Translations under genes and position numbers: made by a program
Notes under the pieces: model-generated
What the model saw: only the letters and a program-made list of their open reading frames with translations
Databases searched by the model: none
What the model was told of the DNA's origin: nothing
In this document: positions 10,047-19,567 of the stretch, in pieces
Numbering within the stretch: position 1 is the stretch's first letter
Layout: the number at the start of each line of letters is the position of its first letter
Assembly: GCF_008801405.1 (NCBI RefSeq)
Contig: NZ_VZPV01000001.1
Coordinates: forward strand, 2,294,001 to 2,358,000
Length of the DNA stretch: 64,000 bases
Direction: 5' to 3'
Source of the DNA: Ralstonia insidiosa
GTDB taxonomy: Bacteria; Pseudomonadota; Gammaproteobacteria; Burkholderiales; Burkholderiaceae

Positions 10047-10928
10047 ATGACTTTGATCCGCACCCTGCTTGCCGCCGGCCTTGTCAGCGCCGGCCTCGTT
10101 GCCCATGCCGCCCCCCCGGCGCCGCTGCACCTGGAGGTGTACAACCCCGGCGACAAGGGTGTCTTCCCGGTGTCGTCGGAGATCATCACGGGTGCGCACG
10201 ACGCCATCCTGATCGACGCGCAGTTCCAGCGCAGCGATGCAGAGGCCCTGGTGCAGAAGATCAAGGCCAGCGGCAAGACGCTCACCACCGTCTACATCAG
10301 CCAGAGTGATCCGGATTACTACTTCGGGCTGGACGTCATCCGCGCGGCCTTCCCAAAGGCAAAGATCGTGGCCACGCCACAAACCGTGGCGGCCATCCAG
10401 GCGTCGATGAACGGCAAGCTCGCCTATTGGGGCCCGATCCTGAAAGACAACGCCCCCAAGGCGCTCGTGCTGCCCGACGTACTGCATGCCGATCACCTCA
10501 CGCTGGAAGGCCGCACGATCGAGATCAAGGGCTTGAACGGCCCAGACGCCGCACGCACGTACTTGTGGATTCCGTCGCTCAAGACGGTGGCCGGCGGCGT
10601 GGTGGTCAACAATGGCGACCACGTGTGGGTGGCCGATACGCAAACGCGCGAATCACGCCTGGGCTGGCTGCAGACGCTCGATAACATCACCGCGCTCAAG
10701 CCGACGACGGTGGTGCCTGGCCACTTCACCGGGCCGATGCCCACGGGGTTGGAAGCGGTACGCTTTACGGCGGATTACCTGAAGACCTTCGAGGTGGAGG
10801 CTGCCCGCGCCAACAACTCGGCCGAACTGGTCAAGGCGATGAAAGCGGCCTACCCGTCGCTGCCTGGTGATGCATCGCTGGAGTTGAGCGCCAAGGTCAT
10901 CAAGGGCGAAATGAAGTGGCCGCAGTAA
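10047..10928 (+). CDS. Exported metallo-beta-lactamase-fold protein with altered metal motif
   Basis: A 293-residue protein with a clear signal peptide (hydrophobic residues 4-17, cleavage probably after AHA near 22). The MBL fold is recognisable from ILIDAQFQRSDAEALV, TTVYISQSDPDYYFG, GGVVVNNGDHVWVADT and TTVVPGHFTG. The canonical HxHxDH zinc motif reads SQSDPDYY here, so both first histidines and the last are missing; one or both zinc sites are probably lost or remodelled. AGGAG precedes the ATG by 7 nt. It is followed 13 nt later by a DsbA-like gene and faces a LysR regulator. Confidence 0.8.
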   Translation: MTLIRTLLAAGLVSAGLVAHAAPPAPLHLEVYNPGDKGVFPVSSEIITGAHDAILIDAQFQRSDAEALVQKIKASGKTLTTVYISQSDPDYYFGLDVIRAAFPKAKIVATPQTVAAIQASMNGKLAYWGPILKDNAPKALVLPDVLHADHLTLEGRTIEIKGLNGPDAARTYLWIPSLKTVAGGVVVNNGDHVWVADTQTRESRLGWLQTLDNITALKPTTVVPGHFTGPMPTGLEAVRFTADYLKTFEVEAARANNSAELVKAMKAAYPSLPGDASLELSAKVIKGEMKWPQ

Positions 10929-10941
10929 CCAAGGATTGTTC

Positions 10942-11637
10942 ATGACGACGTTGCATTACATCTTCGACCCGCTGTGCGGCTGGTGCTACGGCGCCGCACC
11001 GCTGGTGGATGCCGCCCGCGCAGTGCCGGGCCTGACCGTCGCCTTTCATGGCGGCGGCATGCTGGCCGGCGCAAACCGGCGCATGGTCACGCCGCAATGG
11101 CGCGACTATGTCATGCCCCACGACCACCGCATTGCCGAGATGTCCGGCCAGCCATTCGGCAAACCGTACTTTGACGGCCTGCTGCGTGATACCAGCGCGG
11201 TCATGGATTCGGAACCACCCATCACCGCGGTGCTGGCTGCCGAAGCGCTTGGCGGGCTCGGGCTGGACATGATCCACCGCGTCCAACGCGCGCACTACGA
11301 AGAAGGCCGACGGATTGCTGATCTGCCCGTGCTGCGCGAGCTGGCCGTCGAGTTGGGCCTGTCACCTGAGGCGTTCGATGCGGAATATGCGCGGCAGGCC
11401 GGCGCGCTTACGCAGCAGCACATTGCGGCGAGCCGGCAGTGGCTGGATCGCGTGGGTGGTCAGGGTTTCCCGACGTTTGCACTGGAAGATGCGGAGGGGC
11501 GCCTGGGCACGATCGACGTCGGCCCGTGGCTCGGCCGTCCGGAAGAATGGGCGCAGGCCCTGACACAGCACATCGGCGCACCGGCACCAGAAAGTGAGGC
11601 TGATGGGCCGGTCTGCGGACCGGATGGCTGCGTGTAA
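10942..11637 (+). CDS. DsbA-family (FrnE-like) thioredoxin-fold protein
   Basis: A 231-residue cytoplasmic DsbA-fold protein. The redox motif CGWC is at about residues 13-16 (PLCGWCYGA), followed by an all-helical insertion and a cis-proline loop in GQGFPTFALED. There is no signal peptide, which with the length and early CxxC points to the FrnE/YjbH-like branch rather than periplasmic DsbA. AAGGA lies 6 nt before the ATG; an in-frame TTG two codons earlier is rejected. The C-terminus (CGPDGCV) carries two more cysteines. It is probably co-transcribed with the MBL-fold gene. Confidence 0.83.
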   Translation: MTTLHYIFDPLCGWCYGAAPLVDAARAVPGLTVAFHGGGMLAGANRRMVTPQWRDYVMPHDHRIAEMSGQPFGKPYFDGLLRDTSAVMDSEPPITAVLAAEALGGLGLDMIHRVQRAHYEEGRRIADLPVLRELAVELGLSPEAFDAEYARQAGALTQQHIAASRQWLDRVGGQGFPTFALEDAEGRLGTIDVGPWLGRPEEWAQALTQHIGAPAPESEADGPVCGPDGCV

Positions 11638-11660
11638 TCGGGCAAAGAACGACGCGAAGC

Positions 11661-12245
11661 TCAGCCTTTGAGTGTCCAGCGGCCAAGCTGGTCGTACCGC
11701 GTCTTGCCGAGCCAGCTATGGATGAGGACGAACTCGCGCACCGTCCAGGTGACGGGTTCGACCGGCTTGGGCGCAAAACCACCGCGGTCGTACAACAGCG
11801 TGATGTGCGGTTTGAAATGCCCAAGCGGCACGGGCAGGCCGGCATGCTGCAAGGCCTCGCCCAGCGCCAACTGAAACGCCATCAGTTCGCTCACGCCATC
11901 ACTGCCAAGCAGCACGAACGGACGATGATCGCGTCGGCCATGAAAGCTCACGACCTGATCGAGCGTGACATCGAAGGCCGGCAAGGCAAGGCGCTCAGCA
12001 GCCTGGCACGTGCGCGCAACCAGATCCTCCGGCGGCTGTTGAACAAAATCGCCCAGGTGATACAGCGTGATATGCAGGCGCTCCGGGCGCAGCGCCTTCC
12101 CCTTGAAACCCACTACCGGGCGCACCTGCTCGACCAATCGGGCAATGCGCTCTGCGGTACCGGCATCGGGCTTGATCGCCAGAAACAGGCGGTGCGCGGG
12201 CAACTGCGGCGTGGCTTCGAATCCGGGAAGGGTGAGTTGGGTCAC
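11661..12245 (-). CDS. thpR: RNA 2',3'-cyclic phosphodiesterase (2H family)
   Basis: A 194-residue 2H phosphoesterase (LigT/ThpR). The two catalytic HxTx motifs are HITL at residues 58-61 and HITL at 147-150, the second within HFKPHITLLYD. ThpR hydrolyses 2',3'-cyclic phosphate RNA ends to 2'-phosphates and ligates tRNA half-molecules in vitro. The start is GTG at 12245 (MTQLTLPGFE). The gene is convergent with the DsbA-like gene and separated from pcaG by a strong terminator. Confidence 0.9.
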   Translation of the reverse strand: MTQLTLPGFEATPQLPAHRLFLAIKPDAGTAERIARLVEQVRPVVGFKGKALRPERLHITLYHLGDFVQQPPEDLVARTCQAAERLALPAFDVTLDQVVSFHGRRDHRPFVLLGSDGVSELMAFQLALGEALQHAGLPVPLGHFKPHITLLYDRGGFAPKPVEPVTWTVREFVLIHSWLGKTRYDQLGRWTLKG

Positions 12246-12317
12246 AGCGCGGGTGTCAGGTGTGGAGCATCAAGGCCTCCATTATCGACAAGCGCATGAC
12301 GTCTTGCGCATTGCTCC

Positions 12318-12359
12318 AAAAAACAACGCCCGGCGGGATGAACCCATCGGGCGTTGTTT
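12318..12359 (-). terminator. Intrinsic terminator of pcaHG
   Basis: A perfect 12-bp stem (12321-12332 with 12348-12359, AAACAACGCCCG/CGGGCGTTGTTT) encloses a 15-nt loop and, on the minus strand, runs into six T residues (A-run 12318-12323). It sits 20 bp after the pcaG stop and insulates thpR. Confidence 0.85.
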
Positions 12360-12378
12360 GATGTGACGCGGCGATCGA

Positions 12379-13073
12379 TCAGATGTCGAAGAACACCGTT
12401 TCCGCACCGCCATCGGGCGTGTCCTGCAGACGCACGTCAAAGGTATAGACCACCTCGCCATTGCGCTCGGTGCGCTGGGCAATCAGCGTCTTGCGGCGCA
12501 CTTCCCACTCAATGCCGTTGAGTACCGGATCGGCACCGTTGGCGGTGGCCTCATCCGCAAAGTACACGCGCGTATGCAAGCCAAGGTTGATGCCGCGTGC
12601 AAACAGCACCATGCAGATATGCGGCGCCTGCATGGTATTGCCGCGCCCTGCCACGGCACCCGGCTTGATGGTGTCGAAGCGGTAGACGCCAGTGTCGAAA
12701 TCGGCACCCGCACGGCCCCAGCCGCGGAACGCCGCATCGGCTGGCTTGTCCTGACGGTCGCCCGGGTGTGCGTATTTGCCATCGGCATTGGCCTGCCAGA
12801 TTTCGATCAGCACATCGCGTACGAGCGAGCCGGAACCATCGAACACGCGGCCTTCCAGCGCGATGCGCTCGCCGCGCGTGGCGGGCGTGGTCAGCACGTT
12901 GCCGAATTCCTTCTCGTAGATGTCGAAGCCGGCCTGGCGCGGTGCGAGCCCGATATGCACGTAGGGGCCGCCTGTCTGCGAGGCCGTCTCATTGAAATGC
13001 GCGAAAGGCGGCGTGGTCGTCATGCTTGCGGCCTGCGCACGTTCGAGTGAGGCATGAAGCGTGGTCGTCGTCA

Positions 13074-13074
<1 letters not shown>
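12379..13074 (-). CDS. pcaG: Protocatechuate 3,4-dioxygenase, alpha subunit
   Basis: The alpha subunit partners PcaH to cleave protocatechuate between C3 and C4 to beta-carboxy-cis,cis-muconate, entering the beta-ketoadipate pathway. Family blocks are GPYVHIGLAP, IEIWQANADGKYAHPGD, GWGRAGADFDTGVYRFDTIKPG and HICMVLFARGINLGLHTRVYF. As usual the alpha subunit lacks the iron ligands. The ATG at 13074 shares its A with the TGA of pcaH (TGATG), so the pair is coupled; an internal ATG 17 codons later (MTTTPPFAHF) is a weaker alternative. 231 residues, slightly longer than Pseudomonas PcaG (about 200). Confidence 0.95.
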
Positions 13075-13908
<834 letters not shown>

Positions 13909-13910
<2 letters not shown>

Positions 13911-14868
13911 GGATAGACCAGCCCTACCCGGTGACCTGCCCTCACGCATCCGCTTTCGCCATCTGAGCTGCTTTGTTGCCATTGCGCAGGAGCGCAACCT
14001 GCGGCGCGCGGCTGAGCGGCTGCACCTGAGCCAGCCTGCGGTGTCGAAAACACTGGGCGAACTGGAAGCGCTGGCCGGTGTGCAACTGGTCGAGCGAGGC
14101 CGGCAAGGGGCGCGGCTTACAGCGGCCGGCGAGCAATTCCTGCGGCACGCCGTGGGGGTGACACAGGCGCTGGAATCGGCCACCGCTGCGCTGATGGGCT
14201 CGGGCGAAGCTTCTGCACCGGTCGTGCACGTCGGCGCCCTGCCGACGGTGGCGAGCGGCCTGCTTCCCCAGGCGATTGCCGCGCTGCATGCGCAACGCCC
14301 GCATGCCGGCGTACGCCTGCGCACCGGCACCAATGCCGAACTGTTGGCCGCGCTCAAGGCGGGCGAACTCGATTTCGTGGTCGGCCGCATGGCCGAGCCG
14401 ACCATGATGCAGGGGCTGTCGTTCGAGCTGCTGTATGCAGAAGCGCTTGCGCTGGTCGTGCGGCCGCAGCATCCGCTGGCCCTGTCTGCAAACGGTGTGA
14501 CATCCCTGCAGGCGGTGCTCGACTATCCGCTGGTGATTGCCACGCCCGGCACCGTCCCACGTCATCACACCGATGCCCTGTTCCAGACGCACGGCCTGCG
14601 GCTGCCCGCGGGCGTGACGGAAACGCTGTCTGTGTCGGTCGCGCGGCTGCTGGCCCGCCGTTCCGATGCGATATGGATCACGCCGGAGCGTGCCGCCCAG
14701 GATGACTTGTCACAAGGCTGGCTCACACGCCTCAACCTGCCAACACCCGGCACCGGAGAACCCGTTGGCCTGCTGCGCCGCAGCGCCGCCACGCCAACCG
14801 AGTTGGCGGATGCTTTCATGGAGACCCTCCGGGCGCTTGCGCATGCAACTCCGGAGAAAACACGCTGA
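13909..14868 (+). CDS. pcaQ: LysR-family activator of protocatechuate catabolism
   Basis: A 319-residue LTTR divergent from pcaHG, the standard arrangement of PcaQ. The helix-turn-helix is LRRAAERLHLSQPAVSKTLG (about residues 29-48), followed by the effector domain with VHVGALPTVASGLLP and LDFVVGRMAEPTMMQGLSFELLY, which match the PcaQ/GbpR branch. No clear Shine-Dalgarno precedes the ATG at 13909, which lies inside a candidate operator; no better in-frame start is obvious. PcaQ responds to beta-carboxy-cis,cis-muconate or related intermediates in characterised species. Confidence 0.85.
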
Positions 14869-15339
14869 AACTATAACGTTAGCCGACAGACAGGTAACGA
14901 TTTTCATAATCCGAATAATTAAATGACAGCCGCATTATCCACCAAAATTAGTCAATACAAATAACCTGATTCAACGTCATTTGATGCATCGATCAACCAC
15001 CAATTCACTTTATTGAAGACAGATCAAATAAAATATCAACCATCATCTGAATGGCCTATGCAACATTGGTCATCATCCCTGTCAGGCAGCCGGGACCCAA
15101 TACCACATACATTGAAAAATCAAAGAGTTGCTCACGTACGCAGCCTCCCACCCTCTTCTTATCCTGCTTACCCGTTGTTCAAATAACGCCAATTTGCCTG
15201 GGATAACCGCGTCGATCTAATAATGATTAGCTCAAGATAGCGAGGCGCGGCATTTTCTGAAAAATATAATGACTCGACCAAGCGCATTGATGCCTTGGCA
15301 CACAGACTCCAGGACAACCCCATTTAATGAGGCGCAACA
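14869..15339. other. AT-rich intergenic region of 470 bp
   Basis: This stretch is much richer in A and T than its surroundings (for example 14890-15060) and contains no convincing gene on either strand. It precedes a gene of unknown function and probably holds its promoter, with a long leader or silencing-type AT-rich DNA. No terminator for pcaQ was recognised. Confidence 0.6.
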
Positions 15340-15774
15340 ATGACGCAACAATCTCTTGCTGAACGCGTGCACGCAACGGAAAGCCAGGCAAAGGAGGCAT
15401 TGGCTGTCAACGACTGGACGAAGTACGACGGGGAACGGGTTACAGGCAGCAACTCCTCGCCGGTCTACCTGGTCTTGCATGGCCAACTGCGCTGGATCCC
15501 CAACCCGGCCACGTACACCAACCTGTTCGCCTCGTGGGACGGCATCATCGTGAGCGACTACCTGGTCGACAACATCCCGCGCGGGCTGGCGCTGACCAAC
15601 GGCGCCGTGCTGGCCAAGGGCAGCAGCGCAGCGACCTACCTTGTCACCAACGGACAGAAGCTGTGGATCCCCAACCCCGAGACCTTCAACAAATTTGCCT
15701 TCAACTCGAACAAGGTCGTGACGGTACCGGATGTCGTCATCGACTTCATCCCGACCGGGCCGAACGTGGGCTGA
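15340..15774 (+). CDS. Two-repeat WIPNP-motif protein of unknown function
   Basis: A 144-residue protein without signal peptide or membrane segment. Residues about 39-84 and 95-140 form two related repeats, each with Y-L-V-x(2,3)-G-Q-x-x-WIPNP-x-T and ending near D-x-IP-x-G; the WIPNP motifs are at 52-56 and 109-113. Aromatic residues at regular spacing suggest a beta-rich, possibly carbohydrate- or surface-binding unit, but this is inference. The AT-rich upstream region is unlike neighbouring genes and hints at special regulation or acquisition. A bidirectional terminator follows. I cannot name a function. Confidence 0.75.
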   Translation: MTQQSLAERVHATESQAKEALAVNDWTKYDGERVTGSNSSPVYLVLHGQLRWIPNPATYTNLFASWDGIIVSDYLVDNIPRGLALTNGAVLAKGSSAATYLVTNGQKLWIPNPETFNKFAFNSNKVVTVPDVVIDFIPTGPNVG

Positions 15775-15817
15775 CGCATCCCAGCAGGCACGCGAAAGCG
15801 CCCCGTTGAGGGTTTCA

Positions 15818-15858
15818 AAAAAAAAATGCCGACCACGGGGTCGGCATTTTCTTTTTTT
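15818..15858. terminator. Bidirectional intrinsic terminator
   Basis: AAAATGCCGACC (15823-15834) pairs perfectly with GGTCGGCATTTT (15839-15850) around a 4-nt loop. An A-run on the left and a T-run on the right serve both the repeat-protein gene (plus strand) and tcyP (minus strand). Confidence 0.88.
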
Positions 15859-15868
15859 GGCGCAGAGA

Positions 15869-17257
15869 TCAGCGATGCATCAGCTCGGGCTCGTCGCCGG
15901 CGTCAAACACGCTTCGATCAGTCTGCCCCAGCAACTGGCTGGTGATGGTGCCGGCGGTCATGGAGCCGTTGACGTTGAGCGCGGTGCGGCCCATGTCGAT
16001 CAGCGGCTCGATGGAGATCAGCAGCGCCACCAGCGTCACGGGCAGGCCCATGGCCGGCAGCACAATCAGCGCGGCAAAGGTGGCACCACCGCCAACGCCC
16101 GCTACACCGACTGAGCTGAGTGTGACGATCGCGACCAGCGTGGCGATCCACACCGGATCAAACGGGTTGATGCCGACCGTGGGCGCCACCATCACGGCCA
16201 GCATGGCGGGATACAAGCCCGCGCAGCCGTTCTGGCCAATGGTGGTGCCGAACGACGCCGCAAAGCTGGCGATCGATTCCGGCACGCCGATGCGCCGTGT
16301 CTGCGCTTCGATGCTCAGCGGAATGGTGGCGGCGCTCGACCGGCTCGTGAACGCAAAAGACAGCGCCGGCCACACCTTGCGGAAGAAGCGGATCGGATTG
16401 ATGCCGTTGACCGTCAGCAGCACAGCATGCACGCCGAACATGATCGCCAGGCCCAGGTAAGAGGCCACCACAAAGCCACCGAGCTTGATGATGTCCTGTA
16501 CGTTGGACACAGCCACCACGTTGGTCATCAGCGCCAGCACGCCGTACGGGGTCAGGCGGATGACGAGTCGCACGAGCTTCATGACCCAGGCCTGTGCGGT
16601 ATCGATGGCGGTCAGCACGCGTTCGCCTTTTACGGCGTCGTCCTTGAGCAGATGCAGTGCAGCCACCCCCAGGAATGCGGCAAAGATCACCACGCCGATG
16701 ATCGACGTCGGCTTGGCGCCAGTCAGTTCTGCAAACGGGTTCTTCGGAAGGAAGGACTGCAGCAGTTGCGGAACCGAGAGGTCCGCCACCTTGCCGACGT
16801 AGTTGTCCTGGATCGCAGTCAGGCGGGCGGTTTCCTGCGCGCCTTGCACCAGCCCTTGCGCGGTCAGGCCAAACAGGTTGGTGACGAACACCCCGACCAG
16901 CGCAGAAATCAGCGTCGTCAGCAGCAGCGTGCCAATGGTCAGCACGCTGATCTTGCCCAGCGATGCTGTGCTGTTGAGCTTGGCCACCGAATTGAGAACG
17001 GAGACCAGCACCAGCGGCATGACGATCATCTGCAGCAACTGGATATAGCCGCCGCCGACAACGCTGAACCAGGCAATCGATTGCTTGAGCGTTGCGCTGT
17101 CGTCACCATAAATCAGGTGCAACACCAGACCGAACACGATGCCCAGCACCATGCCCAGCAGCACGCGTTTCGCCAGGCTCCAGCTCGCGTTCACGCGGCC
17201 CAGAGCGATCAGGATGGCGACGAATGTCGCGATATTCAGTATGAGCGGAATGTTCAT
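15869..17257 (-). CDS. tcyP: L-cystine/sodium (DAACS family) symporter, TcyP type
   Basis: A 462-residue dicarboxylate/amino acid:cation symporter. It resembles Bacillus TcyP (463 residues) from its [15 protein letters not shown] start through [22 protein letters not shown], the re-entrant loop [19 protein letters not shown] and [14 protein letters not shown], to the last helices. The serine-rich AFTSRSS and GQNGCAG loops contribute to the substrate site in this family. The start at 17257 ([10 protein letters not shown]) has AAAGGG just upstream; a start at 17302 lies inside a large dyad and is rejected. Transport of cystine is inferred from similarity; C4-dicarboxylates are less likely. Confidence 0.85.
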   Translation of the reverse strand: MNIPLILNIATFVAILIALGRVNASWSLAKRVLLGMVLGIVFGLVLHLIYGDDSATLKQSIAWFSVVGGGYIQLLQMIVMPLVLVSVLNSVAKLNSTASLGKISVLTIGTLLLTTLISALVGVFVTNLFGLTAQGLVQGAQETARLTAIQDNYVGKVADLSVPQLLQSFLPKNPFAELTGAKPTSIIGVVIFAAFLGVAALHLLKDDAVKGERVLTAIDTAQAWVMKLVRLVIRLTPYGVLALMTNVVAVSNVQDIIKLGGFVVASYLGLAIMFGVHAVLLTVNGINPIRFFRKVWPALSFAFTSRSSAATIPLSIEAQTRRIGVPESIASFAASFGTTIGQNGCAGLYPAMLAVMVAPTVGINPFDPVWIATLVAIVTLSSVGVAGVGGGATFAALIVLPAMGLPVTLVALLISIEPLIDMGRTALNVNGSMTAGTITSQLLGQTDRSVFDAGDEPELMHR

Positions 17258-17280
17258 TTTCCCTTTGTGTTGCAAGCTGT

Positions 17281-17318
17281 GATTGAAAGTGGTGACGTCC
17301 ATGTCGCCACTTTCAATC
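17281..17318 (-). promoter_or_regulatory. 16-bp inverted repeat in the tcyP leader
   Basis: Arms 17281-17296 and 17303-17318 (GATTGAAAGTGGTGAC against GTCGCCACTTTCAATC) match at 15 of 16 positions with a 6-nt spacer. The repeat ends 23 nt before the tcyP start. No T-run follows, so it is a regulatory dyad or an mRNA hairpin rather than a terminator. Confidence 0.65.
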
Positions 17319-17410
17319 GAGCCGGCATCTTACGACAGATGCACAAAGGGCGTCGCCGCACGGATTGAATCAAAAGTGCAGTCCGATCCACCGTAGATAC
17401 CGCAGCGGCC

Positions 17411-18628
17411 CTAGCCCGCCAACTCGCCTCGTCCCGCCCTCTCCACCCGCAGCGACGAAAACCGCCAGTGCGTGACCGCACGCAGCAGCCACTCCACGGG
17501 GCCATAGGCAAAACGCCGCAACCACCAGCGGCTGATGACCGTTTGCACCGCAAAGATTGCAAACGCGATCAGCAGCGTGTCCAGCGGACTGACCCGGCCC
17601 ATCATGCGGAACCCATACGCCAGAAAGATCACCGAACACACCAGCGACTGCATCAGGTAGTTCGACAACGCCATCCGCCCGGCAGGCGCCAGCACGCCCA
17701 GCCACCACTGGCCCCAGCGGCTGCGGAACAGCAGCTGCATCCCACCGATATACGCAGCGGTCAGCAATGGCGCCGTCAGCAAGCTCAACGACAGGCCCAG
17801 CAGATCCCACGGCGTGCCAGCCAGCCTTGTCGTGGCATAGGCATACGCCACCGCAGCCGGCAGGCCCACACAGGTGCCGGCAATCAGGCATTGCTTGTAT
17901 AGCTTGCTGGTGCCGGCGGTTGGCGACGATGCAGAGAACAGCCCGCGCCGCCCTGCAATGCACCCCATCAGGAACATTGCCAGTGCCGTCGGCGCCTGCA
18001 TCAGTGCCGTCACGACCCACACGCCCTTGAGCTCTTCCACATGCTGGGCGATGACGCCCGAGGGAGTGCTGCGGAACGCGGTGAGCGCCGAAGTGATCTG
18101 CGCCAGTGCCTTCGAATCGTGCGTTGCATCGACATCGAGTACCGAGAGAACGCCGATGATCGCCCACACCGTGGCCGTGCCCACAATCAGGCCCACCGCC
18201 AGCTTGGCCAGCGCCTTCTCTGCCCGGCTGCGCAACGTCAACAGTACAGCGCCCATCACTGCGTAGGTGGTCAGGATGTCACCGTGGAACAGCAACACGC
18301 CATGCAGCAGCCCGAGCACCCAGAGCCCGACAAGCCGTCGCAGCATGCGCGGCACAAACGCCTTGCCGTCGCGCTCGGCCGACTGCATCTGCAGCGTGAA
18401 GCTGTAGCCAAACAGGAACGAGAACAGCAGATAGAACTTCCATTCGAACAGCAAGGCAATGCCCGCCATGACTGCGTGGCTGACACGGCTCTGCGCCATC
18501 GGATCGGGCACGCCCGTGCCGTAGTACGGCGTAGCAAAGGCGATGATGTTGACGACCAGGATGCCCAGCAGGGCAAAACCGCGCAGCGCGTCAAGGCTCG
18601 ATTGACGCTCGATTGAAGACAGGGCCAT
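17411..18628 (-). CDS. DUF418-domain integral membrane protein
   Basis: A 405-residue membrane protein with about ten hydrophobic segments. The N-terminal SLDALRGFALLGILVVNI is the signature shared by the DUF418 and acyltransferase-like membrane families, and the C-terminal third contains LAPAGRMALSNYLMQS and the DUF418 block near VISRWWLRRFAYGPVEWLLR. The first in-frame start is a TTG at 18643; the ATG at 18628 has a GGA 7 nt upstream and is preferred. Function is unknown; an envelope-modifying role is often suggested. Confidence 0.8.
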   Translation of the reverse strand: MALSSIERQSSLDALRGFALLGILVVNIIAFATPYYGTGVPDPMAQSRVSHAVMAGIALLFEWKFYLLFSFLFGYSFTLQMQSAERDGKAFVPRMLRRLVGLWVLGLLHGVLLFHGDILTTYAVMGAVLLTLRSRAEKALAKLAVGLIVGTATVWAIIGVLSVLDVDATHDSKALAQITSALTAFRSTPSGVIAQHVEELKGVWVVTALMQAPTALAMFLMGCIAGRRGLFSASSPTAGTSKLYKQCLIAGTCVGLPAAVAYAYATTRLAGTPWDLLGLSLSLLTAPLLTAAYIGGMQLLFRSRWGQWWLGVLAPAGRMALSNYLMQSLVCSVIFLAYGFRMMGRVSPLDTLLIAFAIFAVQTVISRWWLRRFAYGPVEWLLRAVTHWRFSSLRVERAGRGELAG

Positions 18629-18751
18629 GGCTGAGTCCGACAAGGCAGCTTGAACGGAAGGCAGGATATTCCGCGTGCTGATGCGCTGCCTTGTGGCTGA
18701 CTGACTGCGGGCACAAGGCGCTCAGCCGGCCGCAAGGGCGCGAGCGCCCTG

Positions 18752-19567
18752 TCACCCGAGCGTTGCCGCCTGCACGGTCAGGAACACGCCCGCCACTGTG
18801 GCAATGGCACCGATAACGCGCGGCACTGCCTGACCGCCAGGCGCAAGACGCTCAACGGTGATGGCTGCCGCCACAACTGCCATCACGCGCAGGTCCATGA
18901 CACCTGTAGCGAGCAGGATCGCCGTCAAGCCTGCGCAGGCGCCACTGCAATGCAGACCGAGTCGCACGCCGTGTCGCCAGGCCGCTCTAACATCGATGGG
19001 CAATGCGCAGTTGGCTCCTGCCGCCTCTCGGCAACACGCAAGCTGATGCGTTTTCCATGCAGAGAACTGGAGCACACCGGCCCCTAGGACAACGATTCCC
19101 GCCAGCGCTGGGATGGCACGCGCCAGCATCGGCCAACGCATCTCCAGCGCAAGCAGCGCCGCACCAAACGCAAAGACCACCACGCCAAACGCAGCCCACA
19201 CCGCAAAGTAGCCAAGGCCTACTAGGGTGGTCAGCACGCCCAGACGCACGTCACCCGCCTCGCGCACGCTGTGCCGATACCCCCGCAGCATCGGCACCAG
19301 AGACGGCAGCATCATCGCCACCATCATCACGATCCACATACCGAGAAACGATGCGGCGGTGCCCAGCCATGTCTGCCCGCACATCGGCACCCACGCCATC
19401 GACAGCGTCCATCCGCCGGGCATCGGCATCTCGCCCATGCGCGACATCGATATGCACCACGCGACTGTCGCCGCCGTGCTGGCCACGAAAAGCAGCGCCG
19501 AGACGCCAAGGAAACCGCGCTCGGACGCTGCATGTGTGCGTGGCAGTTCAACGCTGCGCGTACTCAT
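18752..19567 (-). CDS. DUF2182 integral membrane protein (predicted metal-binding)
   Basis: A 271-residue protein with about six to seven membrane helices. The family core MWIVMMVAMMLPSLVPML and the cysteine/histidine segments LACCREAAGANC and LGLHCSGACAGL mark DUF2182. A start at 19567 (MSTRSVELP) overlaps the end of the DUF899 gene by 20 nt; an ATG one codon earlier is equivalent. The overlap implies co-transcription after DUF899. DUF2182 proteins are often found with small redox or metal-related partners, but no function is established. Confidence 0.78.
   Translation of the reverse strand: MSTRSVELPRTHAASERGFLGVSALLFVASTAATVAWCISMSRMGEMPMPGGWTLSMAWVPMCGQTWLGTAASFLGMWIVMMVAMMLPSLVPMLRGYRHSVREAGDVRLGVLTTLVGLGYFAVWAAFGVVVFAFGAALLALEMRWPMLARAIPALAGIVVLGAGVLQFSAWKTHQLACCREAAGANCALPIDVRAAWRHGVRLGLHCSGACAGLTAILLATGVMDLRVMAVVAAAITVERLAPGGQAVPRVIGAIATVAGVFLTVQAATLG

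Noticed and set aside
17258..17302. Longer tcyP start at 17302
   Set aside because: It would place the start codon inside the spacer of the large dyad and add 15 polar residues not found in the family; the ATG at 17257 has its own AAAGGG.
18720..18765. GC-rich hairpin (AGGGCGC/GCGCCCT) near the end of the DUF2182 gene
   Set aside because: Short, without T-run on either strand, and frequent by chance at this base composition.
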